From positions 38,726-102,725 of the forward strand of contig CAMYXF010000009.1 in assembly GCA_947303185.1 (NCBI GenBank): a stretch of 64,000 nucleotides of DNA, in the 5' to 3' direction. This document shows, piece by piece, positions 54,196 to 63,977 of the stretch. Under the pieces are notes generated by a model. The model was given only the letters and a program-made list of their open reading frames with translations, ran no database searches and was not told where the DNA came from. This stretch comes from an uncultured Clostridia bacterium (GTDB lineage Bacteria; Bacillota; Clostridia; Saccharofermentanales; Saccharofermentanaceae). Positions within the stretch are counted from its first letter, which is position 1. Each line of letters starts with the position of its first letter. Made by a program: the position numbers and the translations under genes.

Positions 54196-55371
54196 ATGAA
54201 AACAAAAAAGTCTGTTGCAGTTATCTGCATTTTATTGGTGTTAAGCATACTGCTTGCCGCTTGTGATTCTTCCGGAAAAAGCGGGAAGGATGTAATTTTC
54301 GAGGGCAACCCGGATACGAAAAATGCTGATGAATACGGGTTCATGTACCAGAAAGATCTTGAGACGAGATGGGTCGATGAACCCATGATCCAGGGTGTAG
54401 TCGACTGGGATGGTGATCTTGATCCGGGTCAGTATGTCTCAATAGTCTGCCGCATGAATGATGACATCAACGAGCAGTATAAGCTGAGCAGGAAACTGAT
54501 GAAGGCTTATTGCTTTGAGCGGAACGACGATTATACCTGGAATAAGAGTGATGCGTTGTTTTCGAAAAAGCCGGTGTATTACCAGCATTCAGAGACCGAT
54601 ACAAAGGGTAACACCACATCATGGTACGGATATGACTTCCAGATAGACTTGCCCAAGGATATCAAACCTGGAAAGTATACATTTGCTTTGGTAAGGGAAG
54701 ATAACGTGGTCGAGCTTATGATCGATTTCTGTGTGCCCATGCCCGCAGTATCGAAGCCGATTTCGGATGACCCCGTACCGGTAACTACTGAGAAACCTGT
54801 TATCTATCTTTATCCTCAGTCACAAACAGACGTAAGCATCATTCTGGACTATGACGGAACTCTCACATGCACATATCCGGAATACAATGCCGGATGGAAC
54901 GTGACTGCATTCCCTGACGGAACCATTTTCGACAAGAATACTAAGAGAAATTACGAGTATCTTTTCTGGGAGGGTACCAGGTCTTTTGGTGACTATGAAT
55001 TCAGGCATGCAGCTTGCGTGGCGCGTGAAGATACGGCAGCTTTCCTTGAAGAATATCTGGAAGCAGCCGGATTAAATGACCGCGAGATCGACGACTTCGT
55101 CTCATACTGGCTTCCGAGGCTCCAGGCATCACCTTATAACCTGATCTCATTCCCGAGCGAAGAATACTGTGATTGGGCAAAGCTTAACGTGGATCCTGCA
55201 CCTGACACTCTGATTCGCGTTTATATGGTTTTTGCTCCTCTTGAATCTCCCGTTGAGATTCCTGACAGCATGGCGCTTGAGCTTCCTTCCACACCTGTGC
55301 GTCAGGGATTTACCGTAGTTGAATGGGGCGGAAGTGTTCTATATGATCTGGATGCTGTACCCGGAAATTAA
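54196..55371 (+). CDS. Lipoprotein with a conserved KPVIYLYP domain
   Basis: 391 residues. Signal VICILLVLSILLAAC with lipobox LAAC near residue 24. A linker and an N-terminal beta domain precede a conserved module beginning EKPVIYLYPQSQTDVSI, then TCTYPEYNAGWNVTAFPDG and YEYLFWEG. I know this module from bacterial and some fungal proteins without a defined function. AGAGGTGGGG lies upstream. Surface-exposed by inference. Confidence 0.75.
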   Translation: MKTKKSVAVICILLVLSILLAACDSSGKSGKDVIFEGNPDTKNADEYGFMYQKDLETRWVDEPMIQGVVDWDGDLDPGQYVSIVCRMNDDINEQYKLSRKLMKAYCFERNDDYTWNKSDALFSKKPVYYQHSETDTKGNTTSWYGYDFQIDLPKDIKPGKYTFALVREDNVVELMIDFCVPMPAVSKPISDDPVPVTTEKPVIYLYPQSQTDVSIILDYDGTLTCTYPEYNAGWNVTAFPDGTIFDKNTKRNYEYLFWEGTRSFGDYEFRHAACVAREDTAAFLEEYLEAAGLNDREIDDFVSYWLPRLQASPYNLISFPSEEYCDWAKLNVDPAPDTLIRVYMVFAPLESPVEIPDSMALELPSTPVRQGFTVVEWGGSVLYDLDAVPGN

Positions 55372-55397
55372 AATATTGAAAGATAAAAGGAATGCAC

Positions 55398-56297
55398 ATG
55401 AAAATACTGGTTTTAGGCGGAACGAGATTTTTTGGAATCCATATGGTAAATGATCTTATTGAAAAAGGTCATGATGTCACTATAGCAACGAGAGGAAATA
55501 CTCTGGACGGTTTCGAGGATTCGGTTTCCAGAATCCGATTTGAGAGAACGGATGAGGACAGCATCAAAGCCGTGATAGCAGATACGCATTACGATGTGAT
55601 CATTGATAAGATCGGTTATTGCTCAAACGATATCCGCAAGCTCCTTGATTCTGTCGATTGCGATAAGTATATCTACATGTCAAGCACGGCGGTTTACGAT
55701 CCCAAACACATCAATACCGTTGAGGAAGATTTTGACGGTACGGCCGGTGAACTTATCTGGTGTGACCGTAAAGACTATCCTTACGATGTGATAAAGAGAC
55801 AGGCCGAATATGCCCTCTGGCAGAAGTATCCTGATAAGAACTGGATTGCCGTAAGATATCCGTTTGTAACCGGTAAAGATGATTACACAAAGAGGCTGTA
55901 TTTTTACGTTGAACATGTTCTTAATCAGATGCCGATGAAGATCGATAATATTGATTCGCAGATGTCTTTCATCAGATCAGATGAGGCAGGAAAGTTCATG
56001 TCATTTCTGGTCGATAAAGATTTCAAAGGTGCAGTAAACGGCAGTTCAAAAGGCACGGTATCCATAAGAGAAATTCTCGATTATCTCGAAAATGCAACAG
56101 GAATGAAAGCAGTCATCAGTGACGATGGTGAGCCCGCTCCTTACAACGGAGAAGTCGAATACAGTATAAATACTGATAAAGCAGAAGCACTCGGCTTCGA
56201 GTTTTCTGACCTTAAAGACTGGCTCTTTCCTTTGCTCGATTTTTATATCGACGTGGCACACGAAGGCATGTTGGGATTGTATGGCGCGTTGGATTGA
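55398..56297 (+). CDS. NAD-dependent epimerase/dehydratase-like protein
   Basis: 299 residues from the ATG at 55398 (AAAAGG seven bases upstream). ILVLGGTRFFGIHMV is a Rossmann nucleotide-binding loop of the extended SDR type, with MSSTAVYD and a YDVIKRQAEYAL region holding the YxxxK-type residues in altered spacing. It belongs near CSP41/UDP-glucose-epimerase-like SDRs. The substrate is unknown. Confidence 0.82.
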   Translation: MKILVLGGTRFFGIHMVNDLIEKGHDVTIATRGNTLDGFEDSVSRIRFERTDEDSIKAVIADTHYDVIIDKIGYCSNDIRKLLDSVDCDKYIYMSSTAVYDPKHINTVEEDFDGTAGELIWCDRKDYPYDVIKRQAEYALWQKYPDKNWIAVRYPFVTGKDDYTKRLYFYVEHVLNQMPMKIDNIDSQMSFIRSDEAGKFMSFLVDKDFKGAVNGSSKGTVSIREILDYLENATGMKAVISDDGEPAPYNGEVEYSINTDKAEALGFEFSDLKDWLFPLLDFYIDVAHEGMLGLYGALD

Positions 56298-56333
56298 TAA
56301 TAACGAAGAAACAGTTTTTGTTAGGAATTAATC

Positions 56334-57341
56334 ATGGAACTGATAACTAAAAGCAAGCGCCCGGGAATGAATTGTTCTATCGATGTCTTCTATGAGATGA
56401 CGGAGGGTTTTTCTGCGCATATTAATGACAGGAATAACTATAAGATGGTGCTTGTCAGAACCGGTTCATTTGTCCTTGAAGAAAACGGCGAATACAGAGT
56501 TATAACTGCGCCTGCAGGACTCCTAATAAACGAGAAAGCTGATTTCAAAGTTGTTTCTGAGAATGGGGTTACAACTAGAACGTTATATTTCAAGCCGACC
56601 TTCATCCGCGAGGAGTTTACTTTTGAAGCCATTGATTCAGGCAAATATGATAAGTTCTATTCTGTCGTAAAAGATGACAGTAAAAAGGCAGCAGCTGATA
56701 CGAAGACATCAACCGAGAAGAAGATGGATCTTCTTGAAGGTGATTATAAGTTTGAAGATTGCTTCCGCGATACAATATATCAGGACTATCTATTGCTTTC
56801 AGAGTTTTTCGGCCGTGACAGAGATATAGTCTGCTACTCAATGACTATGCAGGAATATGATACGGCAAACAGACTGAGTGCAAGTGTCAGATACGACCTT
56901 GAAGAACAGCCTGATAACTTCTGGATATTGCGCGTAAGATATTTCATCATATCACTCCTGTTTGCAGCAACTGCAGATTTCTATATAAACTGGAGACAAT
57001 ATGAACTCTACAAAGATCCGCTCGTTGCTGATGTATCAAGTTATTTATGGGATCACTTACATGAAGAGATCACATTGGAGAGCGTGCTCAAAAGATTCTC
57101 CGTAAATAAGAACACTCTTAACGATGCATTCAATAACGAAGTGTCAATGTCGTGCATGGCATACCTTGAAGATCTTCGTGTGAACCGCGCGAAAAAGATG
57201 TTGCAGTTCGGAGACGAATCTGTCAGCGAGATAAGCCAGATATGCGGCTACGATGACACCAATTATTTCTCCAAAGTATTTAAAAAGCATACAGGCCAGA
57301 CTCCGTCCGAATATCGCAAGCAGATGAAGAGCCTGTGCTGA
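56334..57341 (+). CDS. AraC-family transcriptional regulator
   Basis: 335 residues. The N-terminal half is a cupin-like effector domain (FVLEENGEYRVITAPAGLLI) with an insertion around 110-150; the C-terminal 100 residues are two HTH motifs, LESVLKRFSVNKNTLNDAFN and VSEISQICGYDDTNYFSKVF, ending KKHTGQTPSEYRKQ. It stands between a dehydratase gene and a PEBP lipoprotein gene and may control one of them. Confidence 0.9.
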   Translation: MELITKSKRPGMNCSIDVFYEMTEGFSAHINDRNNYKMVLVRTGSFVLEENGEYRVITAPAGLLINEKADFKVVSENGVTTRTLYFKPTFIREEFTFEAIDSGKYDKFYSVVKDDSKKAAADTKTSTEKKMDLLEGDYKFEDCFRDTIYQDYLLLSEFFGRDRDIVCYSMTMQEYDTANRLSASVRYDLEEQPDNFWILRVRYFIISLLFAATADFYINWRQYELYKDPLVADVSSYLWDHLHEEITLESVLKRFSVNKNTLNDAFNNEVSMSCMAYLEDLRVNRAKKMLQFGDESVSEISQICGYDDTNYFSKVFKKHTGQTPSEYRKQMKSLC

Positions 57342-57427
57342 TATTACCCGTTTTTGTGCCGATATTCCTAACTCCTGAGACCCTAAAAACTATAACATCA
57401 GGTAACAAAGTTTTGGAGGAATAAGGC

Positions 57428-58519
57428 ATGAAGAGATCTTTGTTGTCTGCTTCTATACTAATTACGGGCGTTATGTTTCTCGGCGGATGCGCTGCTGCGC
57501 CGACTGAATTTGTACCTCAGCATAAGACAGAAACTGAAGTCGCCAATATAACTGACGGTATGATTCCGCAGGTCATTGAGAAGAGCGTGACTTATGTTCA
57601 GAATGAAAGTGAAGGCGAATGGATTGTTGAGTCATCAGAGATAACAAAATGGGATGTAGCATCAGACTTTGATATCAGCGATTCAGTCTGGGCTGTAACA
57701 ACCGATGACGCAACAGCTTTAGCAGGCTTTCTTGATGATTCATTTAAAGGCCAGGCAGCTACTTTGTATATTCATTTCAGCTCGGATTCAGCTGATATCC
57801 AGACGAACGCAAACGGCGTTTCTTCGTTGGATATCACTATGAATATGACAGCTGACTTTGTGTTTGTCTGCAACGGAGGCAAGTTCAATTTCTATGATGT
57901 TGCAATCAAAACTGCAAGCGTTAAACCGGACGGATCTGCCTCCTTTAATGTCGATCTCGGAAACGGAATGGCAGGCGATGTTGTTATTCCATCAAACGTA
58001 AACACATGCGAATGGGAGGACTTCCTCATCGCTCAGTCAGACACATATCTGCATATGATTCTGTTTGAAGATATTCCGACGTTTAATGTGTCTTCTACAA
58101 GCCTATATAACGGCATCTGGGATCCGAAGATTTCTAATACGGAAATCGGCGAAAACATATCACCTGAATTAACGTGGGATGCCGTTGACGGAGCCACTCA
58201 GTATGTAGTTGTCATGATCGACGATTCCTGGCTTCACATGGACGTGTTTACCACAGAGACCTCTTTGGCTGAAGGTGCATTCTCCAGCGGTTCGCGTGGC
58301 GCAGAGTATGTAGGACCTTATCCGCCAAAGGGCAGCACGCACACCTATTCCATATTTGTATTCGCGCTCAAGAACGAACCCGGAAAAACAACTCTTTTAT
58401 TCGATGCAGGTTCAAACAGCGTTAATAAGATCTACGAAGGCCTTAATACAGACGTTGACGGCAACACAGGAAACGTTTTGGCTTATGGAAGACTGGACGG
58501 TAACTTCACTAATAAGTAA
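57428..58519 (+). CDS. Lipoprotein with C-terminal PEBP (YbhB-like) domain
   Basis: 363 residues. Signal with lipobox LGGC near residue 21. Residues about 40-210 form an unknown beta domain; the last 150 match phosphatidylethanolamine-binding proteins: ENISPELTWDAVDGATQYVV, then GAEYVGPYPPKGSTHTYSIF (the GxxxYxGPxPPxGxxHxY motif). The usual DPDAP motif is IDDSW here. Ligand unknown. GGAGGAATAAGGC precedes the ATG. Confidence 0.82.
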   Translation: MKRSLLSASILITGVMFLGGCAAAPTEFVPQHKTETEVANITDGMIPQVIEKSVTYVQNESEGEWIVESSEITKWDVASDFDISDSVWAVTTDDATALAGFLDDSFKGQAATLYIHFSSDSADIQTNANGVSSLDITMNMTADFVFVCNGGKFNFYDVAIKTASVKPDGSASFNVDLGNGMAGDVVIPSNVNTCEWEDFLIAQSDTYLHMILFEDIPTFNVSSTSLYNGIWDPKISNTEIGENISPELTWDAVDGATQYVVVMIDDSWLHMDVFTTETSLAEGAFSSGSRGAEYVGPYPPKGSTHTYSIFVFALKNEPGKTTLLFDAGSNSVNKIYEGLNTDVDGNTGNVLAYGRLDGNFTNK

Positions 58520-58550
58520 ACTTCAGATACAAAATTAGAAATTAGTATTA

Positions 58551-58577
58551 GCAGTCGGTTCAAAACCGGCTGCTTTT
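58551..58577 (+). terminator. Intrinsic terminator after the PEBP lipoprotein
   Basis: GCAGTCGGTT (58551-58560) pairs with AACCGGCTGC (58564-58573) through one G-U pair, followed by TTTT. Confidence 0.8.
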
Positions 58578-58712
58578 CGCATATTATAGAATAAGTAGAA
58601 CAGAAGGCATTTTTTGATCTTTGTGATGGGGTAATAGGTATCATGTATGGCACATCTGATTATATGCAAAAAGAAATGAACGGGCTGTATCACTGATTAA
58701 TGAGATTTTTAT

Positions 58713-59774
58713 ATGTTAATTACCACTGAAAGATTAGTGATCAGACCTATAGAAAAAGACGACTGCGAAGCGATTTACAGGTATGCAGGTGATCCTTCGA
58801 TCGATATGATGATGTTTCTTCCCAGAACTTATGAAGAGACAAAAGAGTTCGTGGAATTCGCAGTGTCTGAATGGGCAAAGGAAGAGCCTGAAGACAGGGA
58901 GTTTGTGATTCTCTTAAACGGAGATATCATTGGCGGCGTTAATCTGGAATGTGAGGGTGCCGGAATCTATGAAATCGGATGGACCCTTCGCGGGGATATG
59001 CGTGGAAAAGGTTATGCCACTGAAGCCGCAAAGGCTTTAGTGGATTATGCTTTCGGTGATTTGAATGCGGAAGAAATACGTGCTCACTGTGACAGCAGAA
59101 ACCATGCTTCTGAAAAGGTTATGAGAAAACTCGGTATGGTTTTGGTTGATGGTACCGGAACAAGATACTATCCCAAAACCGGCGTTTCTTCCGGAGAATA
59201 TCTATATGCCATAACGAAGCCTAAGAAAGCAACGAGAGCATACCCGCTCCCATCTTCAGAATATATTTTCAAGAAAACAGACATTTGGTCTGAAATTGTT
59301 ACGTCAGTTGTTCCTGAATACATGAAGGATCTTGCCGATAAATACAACATGCATTTTAAAGTTATTTCCTGTACTGAAAATGCGATGTTTAACGACAAGT
59401 GCTGCATCATTTTCGCTATAGACAACAGAGATGGTGTCATTATGGGAACGACACTGCCTGAAAACGGCAGAAGGGTGGAATACATCCTGAACGGTTTTCT
59501 TATAAAAGCGTTTGATGCTTCTGACAGAGAAGGCATCAGTACTGAATGGCGCCCCGTGACAGAACAGATAAGGGATCAGCTGACAGTAGCCGCACGAGGC
59601 CTGGACAGCAAGTGGAGCGGGCTTCTTAAAGGTGACATGAGCTGGTTCGAAGATTTTAAGAAGACTGCATTTTATTATGAATTAAAGATGCGTGACGAAA
59701 AACGCAACAAGATACTTGACGAGATAATTGCCTGGCAACGAGCTCAGAATGCGGGAGCTTCGCAGTCAACGTGA
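58713..59774 (+). CDS. RimJ/RimL-type acetyltransferase fused to a DUF3788-like domain
   Basis: 353 residues. Residues 1-170 are a GNAT domain: LVIRPIEKDDCEAIYRYAG, GWTLRGDMRGKGYATEAAKAL (motif A) and NHASEKVMRKLGMV (motif B). Residues about 185-345 are a second soluble domain (YIFKKTDIWSEIVTSVVPEY, TLPENGRRVEYILNG) that loosely resembles DUF3788/YdeI-type proteins. The fusion is uninterrupted. Ribosome site is weak. Confidence 0.78.
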   Translation: MLITTERLVIRPIEKDDCEAIYRYAGDPSIDMMMFLPRTYEETKEFVEFAVSEWAKEEPEDREFVILLNGDIIGGVNLECEGAGIYEIGWTLRGDMRGKGYATEAAKALVDYAFGDLNAEEIRAHCDSRNHASEKVMRKLGMVLVDGTGTRYYPKTGVSSGEYLYAITKPKKATRAYPLPSSEYIFKKTDIWSEIVTSVVPEYMKDLADKYNMHFKVISCTENAMFNDKCCIIFAIDNRDGVIMGTTLPENGRRVEYILNGFLIKAFDASDREGISTEWRPVTEQIRDQLTVAARGLDSKWSGLLKGDMSWFEDFKKTAFYYELKMRDEKRNKILDEIIAWQRAQNAGASQST

Positions 59775-59882
59775 CCGTGAGTCTGTGCAACAAATTCTCT
59801 TTTCAACTGTATTTATAGTATAGAAGCAAGCAATACCGGTTTCTGACGAGAGGGGATTTTATGAAGACTGACTTAAGCCTTA

Positions 59883-60059
59883 ATGGAAGTTGTGATCGCA
59901 GGTATTGAGACTGTTTGGTACAGCAGAAAGCTCGTAAAAAAGGATGGCAATAGATCGACGGCCAGAAATATAATTTATGCAATCACAGCAAACCTCATCA
60001 GTGCATTCATTGATGTGCCGGTATTACTGATCATGGCTTACATTAGAACCCATTGGTGA
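59883..60059 (+). CDS. Possible small membrane protein
   Basis: 58 codons encoding a short basic region and a hydrophobic helix (FIDVPVLLIMAYI). The good ribosome site GAGAGGGGA serves a different ATG at 59862 whose frame stops after 15 codons, so the gene may be frameshifted or not real. The rest of the 59775-60291 gap holds only the terminator at 60084. Confidence 0.3.
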   Translation: MEVVIAGIETVWYSRKLVKKDGNRSTARNIIYAITANLISAFIDVPVLLIMAYIRTHW

Positions 60060-60083
60060 GAAATTGAATTTTATATAAATGAA

Positions 60084-60119
60084 AAGTCCCGGGAAAAAGT
60101 ATTTCCGGGACTTCTTTAT
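60084..60119 (+). terminator. Intrinsic terminator AAGTCCCGG type
   Basis: AAGTCCCGG pairs with CCGGGACTT, then CTTTATTTG. A near-copy including flanks is at 63642. Confidence 0.8.
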
Positions 60120-60291
60120 TTGTTTTGGTAAGGCCCGTCGGATGATTCCGGGGAAATTAAGCAACTGAATGTATAATAGATATATAATGATCTTGTAAAA
60201 GAAAGCTTTTGTAAATCGCTTGGGTTAGTATCACCTTATACTTTGAAAGAAACTTAACAGGTGTAACAGAACAAATAAGAGGATAGGCACA

Positions 60292-60687
60292 ATGGAAAAC
60301 AACAAAGACGTTAATCAGAGTCAGGATAATGTTAATGATAATCCGTATACCCTGTACTATCAGAAATATTTAGCTAAACCTACAGCTAACTCTGAAATAA
60401 TAGATAAGAATCCGATCAAGCCCAAACAGATAATAGCGATGATCCTTTGCGGAGTATCGTCCTTTGTAATGGTTTTTTTCGGTTTTATATGGGCCCTTAT
60501 AATTGTCAGCGGGAATGCCGGAAAACCTGATGATGTAAGCTTCTCGATTTTCTTCCTTTTGTGTACATCACTTGCCCCGGCAATCGTTGCAAAGGTTTTA
60601 TACCACAAAAGCAAATGGGCAGTGGTTAACTTCATTTGCTTAGGTGTATTTTTTGTTGCAATGATAGTCATAAACGCCATTGCGTAG
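60292..60687 (+). CDS. Small membrane protein of unknown function
   Basis: 131 residues: a hydrophilic Asn/Gln-rich N-terminus of about 45, then three hydrophobic helices (IIAMILCGVSSFVMVFFGFI; FSIFFLLCTSLAPAIVAKVL; FICLGVFFVAMIVINAIA). AAGAGGATAGG stands before the ATG. No family recognised. Confidence 0.7.
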   Translation: MENNKDVNQSQDNVNDNPYTLYYQKYLAKPTANSEIIDKNPIKPKQIIAMILCGVSSFVMVFFGFIWALIIVSGNAGKPDDVSFSIFFLLCTSLAPAIVAKVLYHKSKWAVVNFICLGVFFVAMIVINAIA

Positions 60688-60734
60688 TAAAACAGCGCAA
60701 CCTGACTGTGATATTTATAAGATAATGGTATCTG

Positions 60735-61538
60735 TTATTCAGCTACTCTTCTCATCTCGAATGCAGCAGTAAATGTTGTGCCGTCACCGTTATCCCTAAG
60801 AGCTGTCCATGACATTGTGTCACCGTCGATCGTGATATCCCACCACTCGCGGTTTTCGACATCGCCGTCAGACCAACGTGTGCAGAGCAGGATGCCGTCT
60901 ACAAAGTACTCGCCGTCATTATGAACGACCCACTCGTCTCCGTTCTGTTCGTAGTAAACGAAGGTGCCGTCATCATGGTATTCCCAGCGGTGAGGCTGTC
61001 CGTCATCGAAAACAGATCCTTCACTGGTACAGCTTCCTTCCCAGGTGCCGATAATGTCGCTGCTGAAATCTTCATCGATCCTTACGAAAGTAAGAACTCT
61101 CTCGGTTTCTACAGTCTTTTCACCGCCGCGGATTTGGGTAACAGTAAAGTTGGCAGTAAACTCATTTTCACTGAAATCGGTGATGACAAATTCACGTATG
61201 GTCGACATTCCCTCAAGAGGACCGTCGGTGAATGTAATAACATTACCGTTAATCGTACAGTCTGTTAATGAAGGCGAATGCCATGGAGAACGATTTCCGT
61301 CTACACGGGATACGCTGGAGTATACCTCAGAAGGAGAGACCATATTAAATACAATATTCTCATTGGCTGCTGCAGGCTTTCCGTCTACCTCGGATGTCAT
61401 CCATCTTCCGACAAGCATCTCTTCAATCGGTGCCTTTGCGACCGTGTCGGAAGTCTTTTCCGGTGCAGCATTACAAGCCGTAAACAACAAGGTGCTGCAA
61501 ATTACACAGGAAAGCAGTACGGACAATGTCTTTTTCAT
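60735..61538 (-). CDS. Lipoprotein with two repeated lipocalin-like halves
   Basis: About 267 residues from the ATG at 61538, chosen because GGAGGGG lies upstream; a 15-codon extension is rejected. Lipobox LFTAC near residue 21. Two halves each start with a WxGxW-like pattern (LVGRWMTSEVDGK; IIGTWEGSCTSEG) and contain many beta strands, like lipocalin-type DUF domains of Clostridia lipoproteins. Function unknown. Confidence 0.72.
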   Translation of the reverse strand: MKKTLSVLLSCVICSTLLFTACNAAPEKTSDTVAKAPIEEMLVGRWMTSEVDGKPAAANENIVFNMVSPSEVYSSVSRVDGNRSPWHSPSLTDCTINGNVITFTDGPLEGMSTIREFVITDFSENEFTANFTVTQIRGGEKTVETERVLTFVRIDEDFSSDIIGTWEGSCTSEGSVFDDGQPHRWEYHDDGTFVYYEQNGDEWVVHNDGEYFVDGILLCTRWSDGDVENREWWDITIDGDTMSWTALRDNGDGTTFTAAFEMRRVAE

Positions 61539-61677
61539 ATTAGCCCCTCCATCATTTGAATTACTTTGATTATAAGCGTTCAATATTAATAATCTTTGAA
61601 TGTGGTGTCACGATAATGTATATGAATACATCTATTATATACAGTGGTAAACTACTTAAAACAAAGGGGATAAAGAC

Positions 61678-62811
61678 ATGAACTATTGCACACCTGATTA
61701 CGATCATTGTCTCGTAAACTTAAGCAACTCAGTGCTTAAGGCTTTCGGCGCCAAGACAACGGCACCGACTTTGGCGATGGCAGATAAACTTCTTGAAGGC
61801 AGCTACCAGAATGTAGTTGTTCTTTTAATGGATGCAATGGGTATTTCCATTTTGGAAAAGCACTTGAAGCTGGACGGTTTTTTGCGTTCACATCTGCAGG
61901 GACAGTACAGTTCCGTTTTCCCGCCTACGACAGTTGCTGCTACGACATCCATTCTGTCGGGCCTTTATCCGAATGAACACGGTTGGCTCGGGTGGGACAT
62001 CTACTATCCTGAACTTGATAAGAATGTTACCGTTTTCACGAATACCGAGCAGGTAACTGAAGATGAAAACAAGAATATTAAAGAGATCGTTCCTGCTGCA
62101 GATTTCCATGTAGGTTTCAAGTACACGCCATATAAGAACATCGTGGAAAAGATAAACGAAGCAGGCGGAAATGCTTATGCCTCAATGCCTTTTATGGATC
62201 CGTTTCCGCAAGATTTAGACAGCATCTTTGCGCGTGTTGTTGATCTTTGCAATAAGCCGGAGAAGAAGTTTATATACGCTTACTGGAATGAGCCCGATCA
62301 GACGATCCATCTTACCGGACCTGACAGCAAAGAGACTCACGATCTCATGATCGAACTCGAAAAGAAGATCGAAGTTCTTGCTTCGAATTTGTCTGACACG
62401 TTGCTCCTTATCACTGCTGATCACAGCCAGATCGCGTGCACTAATTACTGCCTTATGGATTATCCCGAGATACTTAAGTGCCTTGTGCGTCTGCCTTCTA
62501 TCGAACCCCGCACATTGAGCTTCTGGGTAAAGGACGAATATAAGGAATCGTTCCCTGAGATCTTCAGGAAAGAATTCGGCGATAAATTCTGGGTCGCTAC
62601 TAAGGAAGAAGTAATTGAACAAAAGTTATTCGGCATCGGAAAGGATCACGAACTCTTCGAAGATATGTTAGGCGATTATATCGCTATTTCTGTTTCTGAT
62701 GCAGCGATCTTTTTAACGCATAAAGAGATGGAATCAATGCCCGGCGGACACGCAGGACTCACTAAAGAAGAGATGGAAATTCCGCTGATCGCGGTAATAA
62801 AGGATGAATAG
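61678..62811 (+). CDS. Alkaline-phosphatase-superfamily phosphodiesterase
   Basis: 377 residues. The metal and nucleophile pattern of nucleotide pyrophosphatases/phosphodiesterases is present: VVLLMDAMG (Asp), PPTTVAATTSILSG (nucleophilic Thr), YWNEPDQTIHLTGPDS, ITADHSQIAC (Asp-His) and GGHAGLTKEEMEIPL (His). It is cytosolic since no signal is seen. It probably hydrolyses a phosphodiester or phosphate ester. It overlaps the upstream reading frame of the HAD gene. Confidence 0.88.
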   Translation: MNYCTPDYDHCLVNLSNSVLKAFGAKTTAPTLAMADKLLEGSYQNVVVLLMDAMGISILEKHLKLDGFLRSHLQGQYSSVFPPTTVAATTSILSGLYPNEHGWLGWDIYYPELDKNVTVFTNTEQVTEDENKNIKEIVPAADFHVGFKYTPYKNIVEKINEAGGNAYASMPFMDPFPQDLDSIFARVVDLCNKPEKKFIYAYWNEPDQTIHLTGPDSKETHDLMIELEKKIEVLASNLSDTLLLITADHSQIACTNYCLMDYPEILKCLVRLPSIEPRTLSFWVKDEYKESFPEIFRKEFGDKFWVATKEEVIEQKLFGIGKDHELFEDMLGDYIAISVSDAAIFLTHKEMESMPGGHAGLTKEEMEIPLIAVIKDE

Positions 62812-62815
62812 GAAT

Positions 62816-63589
62816 ATGGCAGAATCAATGTACAGATTAATACTTTCTGATTTAGACCATACCCTTCTCAGATCAGATGGGAGCATATCAGATCATACTC
62901 TTGATGTGTTGAAGCGTTGCAGGGACAACGGGGTTCTTTTCGCGATTGCCACAGCCAGATACTGGATTGGTGCTGAACGGTATATTGAACTTCTTAAACC
63001 GGATTTTGAGATTACTACGGATGGTACTCTCATTCACTCCGGTGACAAGTGCATCTACAGTTCGGAATTCACAACGGAAGATACGAACAGGATCGTACAG
63101 GCACTGCTTAAGAAAAAGCCTGATGCTGAGATAACTGTTGCAGTTGGAAAGACGGTATATTGGAACAGCAAGCATATCGCCGAATCAGAAAAACTCCATA
63201 AGGCTATCTATATGGAATACGATAAGCCTCTTGATTGCAGGGCTAACAAGATCGTAGCAGAACTGCCTGATGAGGCCATTGCAAGGCAGATAGCTGATGA
63301 GATCGGTTGCAAACTTCAGTGCTACAGGGGCGAGAAGTGGTATGCATTTCTCCCGAAAGATTCCGGAAAGATCGAAGCTATCAAAGCCATGTCAGCCATC
63401 AGCGGAATAGATCTTAGGGATATGGTTGCTTTTGGTGATGATAAGAATGATATAGATATGCTGAAGATCTGCGGAAGAGGAATAGCAGTTTCTAATGCTA
63501 TAAAAGATGTTCTTGAACTGGCTGATGAAGTAACATCATCGAACGATGAAGACGGCGTCGCCAAATGGATAGAGATGAATCACGATTAG
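62816..63589 (+). CDS. HAD-superfamily Cof-type phosphatase
   Basis: 257 residues. Motif I ILSDLDHTLLRSDG, motif II in FAIATAR, motif III Lys in LPKDSGKIEAIKAM and motif IV MVAFGDDKNDIDML are intact; the large Cof-type cap lies between II and III. In motif I the second Asp is followed by His rather than Gly, a mild variation. It hydrolyses sugar phosphates or cofactors by family. ATG at 62816 follows AGGAAT. Confidence 0.9.
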   Translation: MAESMYRLILSDLDHTLLRSDGSISDHTLDVLKRCRDNGVLFAIATARYWIGAERYIELLKPDFEITTDGTLIHSGDKCIYSSEFTTEDTNRIVQALLKKKPDAEITVAVGKTVYWNSKHIAESEKLHKAIYMEYDKPLDCRANKIVAELPDEAIARQIADEIGCKLQCYRGEKWYAFLPKDSGKIEAIKAMSAISGIDLRDMVAFGDDKNDIDMLKICGRGIAVSNAIKDVLELADEVTSSNDEDGVAKWIEMNHD

Positions 63590-63641
63590 CTGTATGTCTT
63601 GTTGTATTTTTTGAAGTAAGTTTGGTTTTACGAAAATGAAA

Positions 63642-63680
63642 AAGTCCCGGAAAACGTCTTTCCGGGACTTCTTAATTTGT
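63642..63680. terminator. Intrinsic terminator AAGTCCCGG type, second copy
   Basis: AAGTCCCGGAAA pairs with TTTCCGGGACTT, then CTTAATTTGTTTTGG. It can end the HAD gene and lies just after the tRNA 3' end on the other strand. Confidence 0.75.
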
Positions 63681-63682
63681 TT

Positions 63683-63773
63683 TGGCGGAGAAGGGGGGAT
63701 TCGAACCCCCGCGCCAGTTGCCCGGCCTAAAGCTTTAGCAAAGCCTCCCCTTCGGCCTCTTGGGTACTTCTCC
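63683..63773 (-). tRNA. tRNA-Ser(GCT)
   Basis: The minus strand gives acceptor arms GGAGAAG and CTTCTCC, discriminator G and an encoded CCA end. The anticodon loop is TTGCTAA, so the anticodon is GCT (codons AGC/AGT). The long variable arm and GGTTCGAATCC T arm are those of tRNA-Ser. Confidence 0.96.
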
Positions 63774-63948
63774 CTGCCTGCGAAAAGAATAATAACATAA
63801 AGGTATTTTAAATGCCACACCTCAAAATAATATATATGCATATAAGTCTTCCGTATCTGGTTTTGAGGTTGTAAAATAGTTCGGTATTAAAGATTGGAAT
63901 AACTTTTAAATATAAAGAAAAAAATCTTAAAAACTCTGAAAAAACTTC

Positions 63949-63977
63949 TTGACATCCCAGTTCCTGTGGTATATCCT
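63949..63977 (+). promoter_or_regulatory. Promoter for a gene beyond the window
   Basis: TTGACA (63949-63954) and TATCCT (63972-63977) with 17-base spacing, pointing out of the right edge. Confidence 0.55.
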
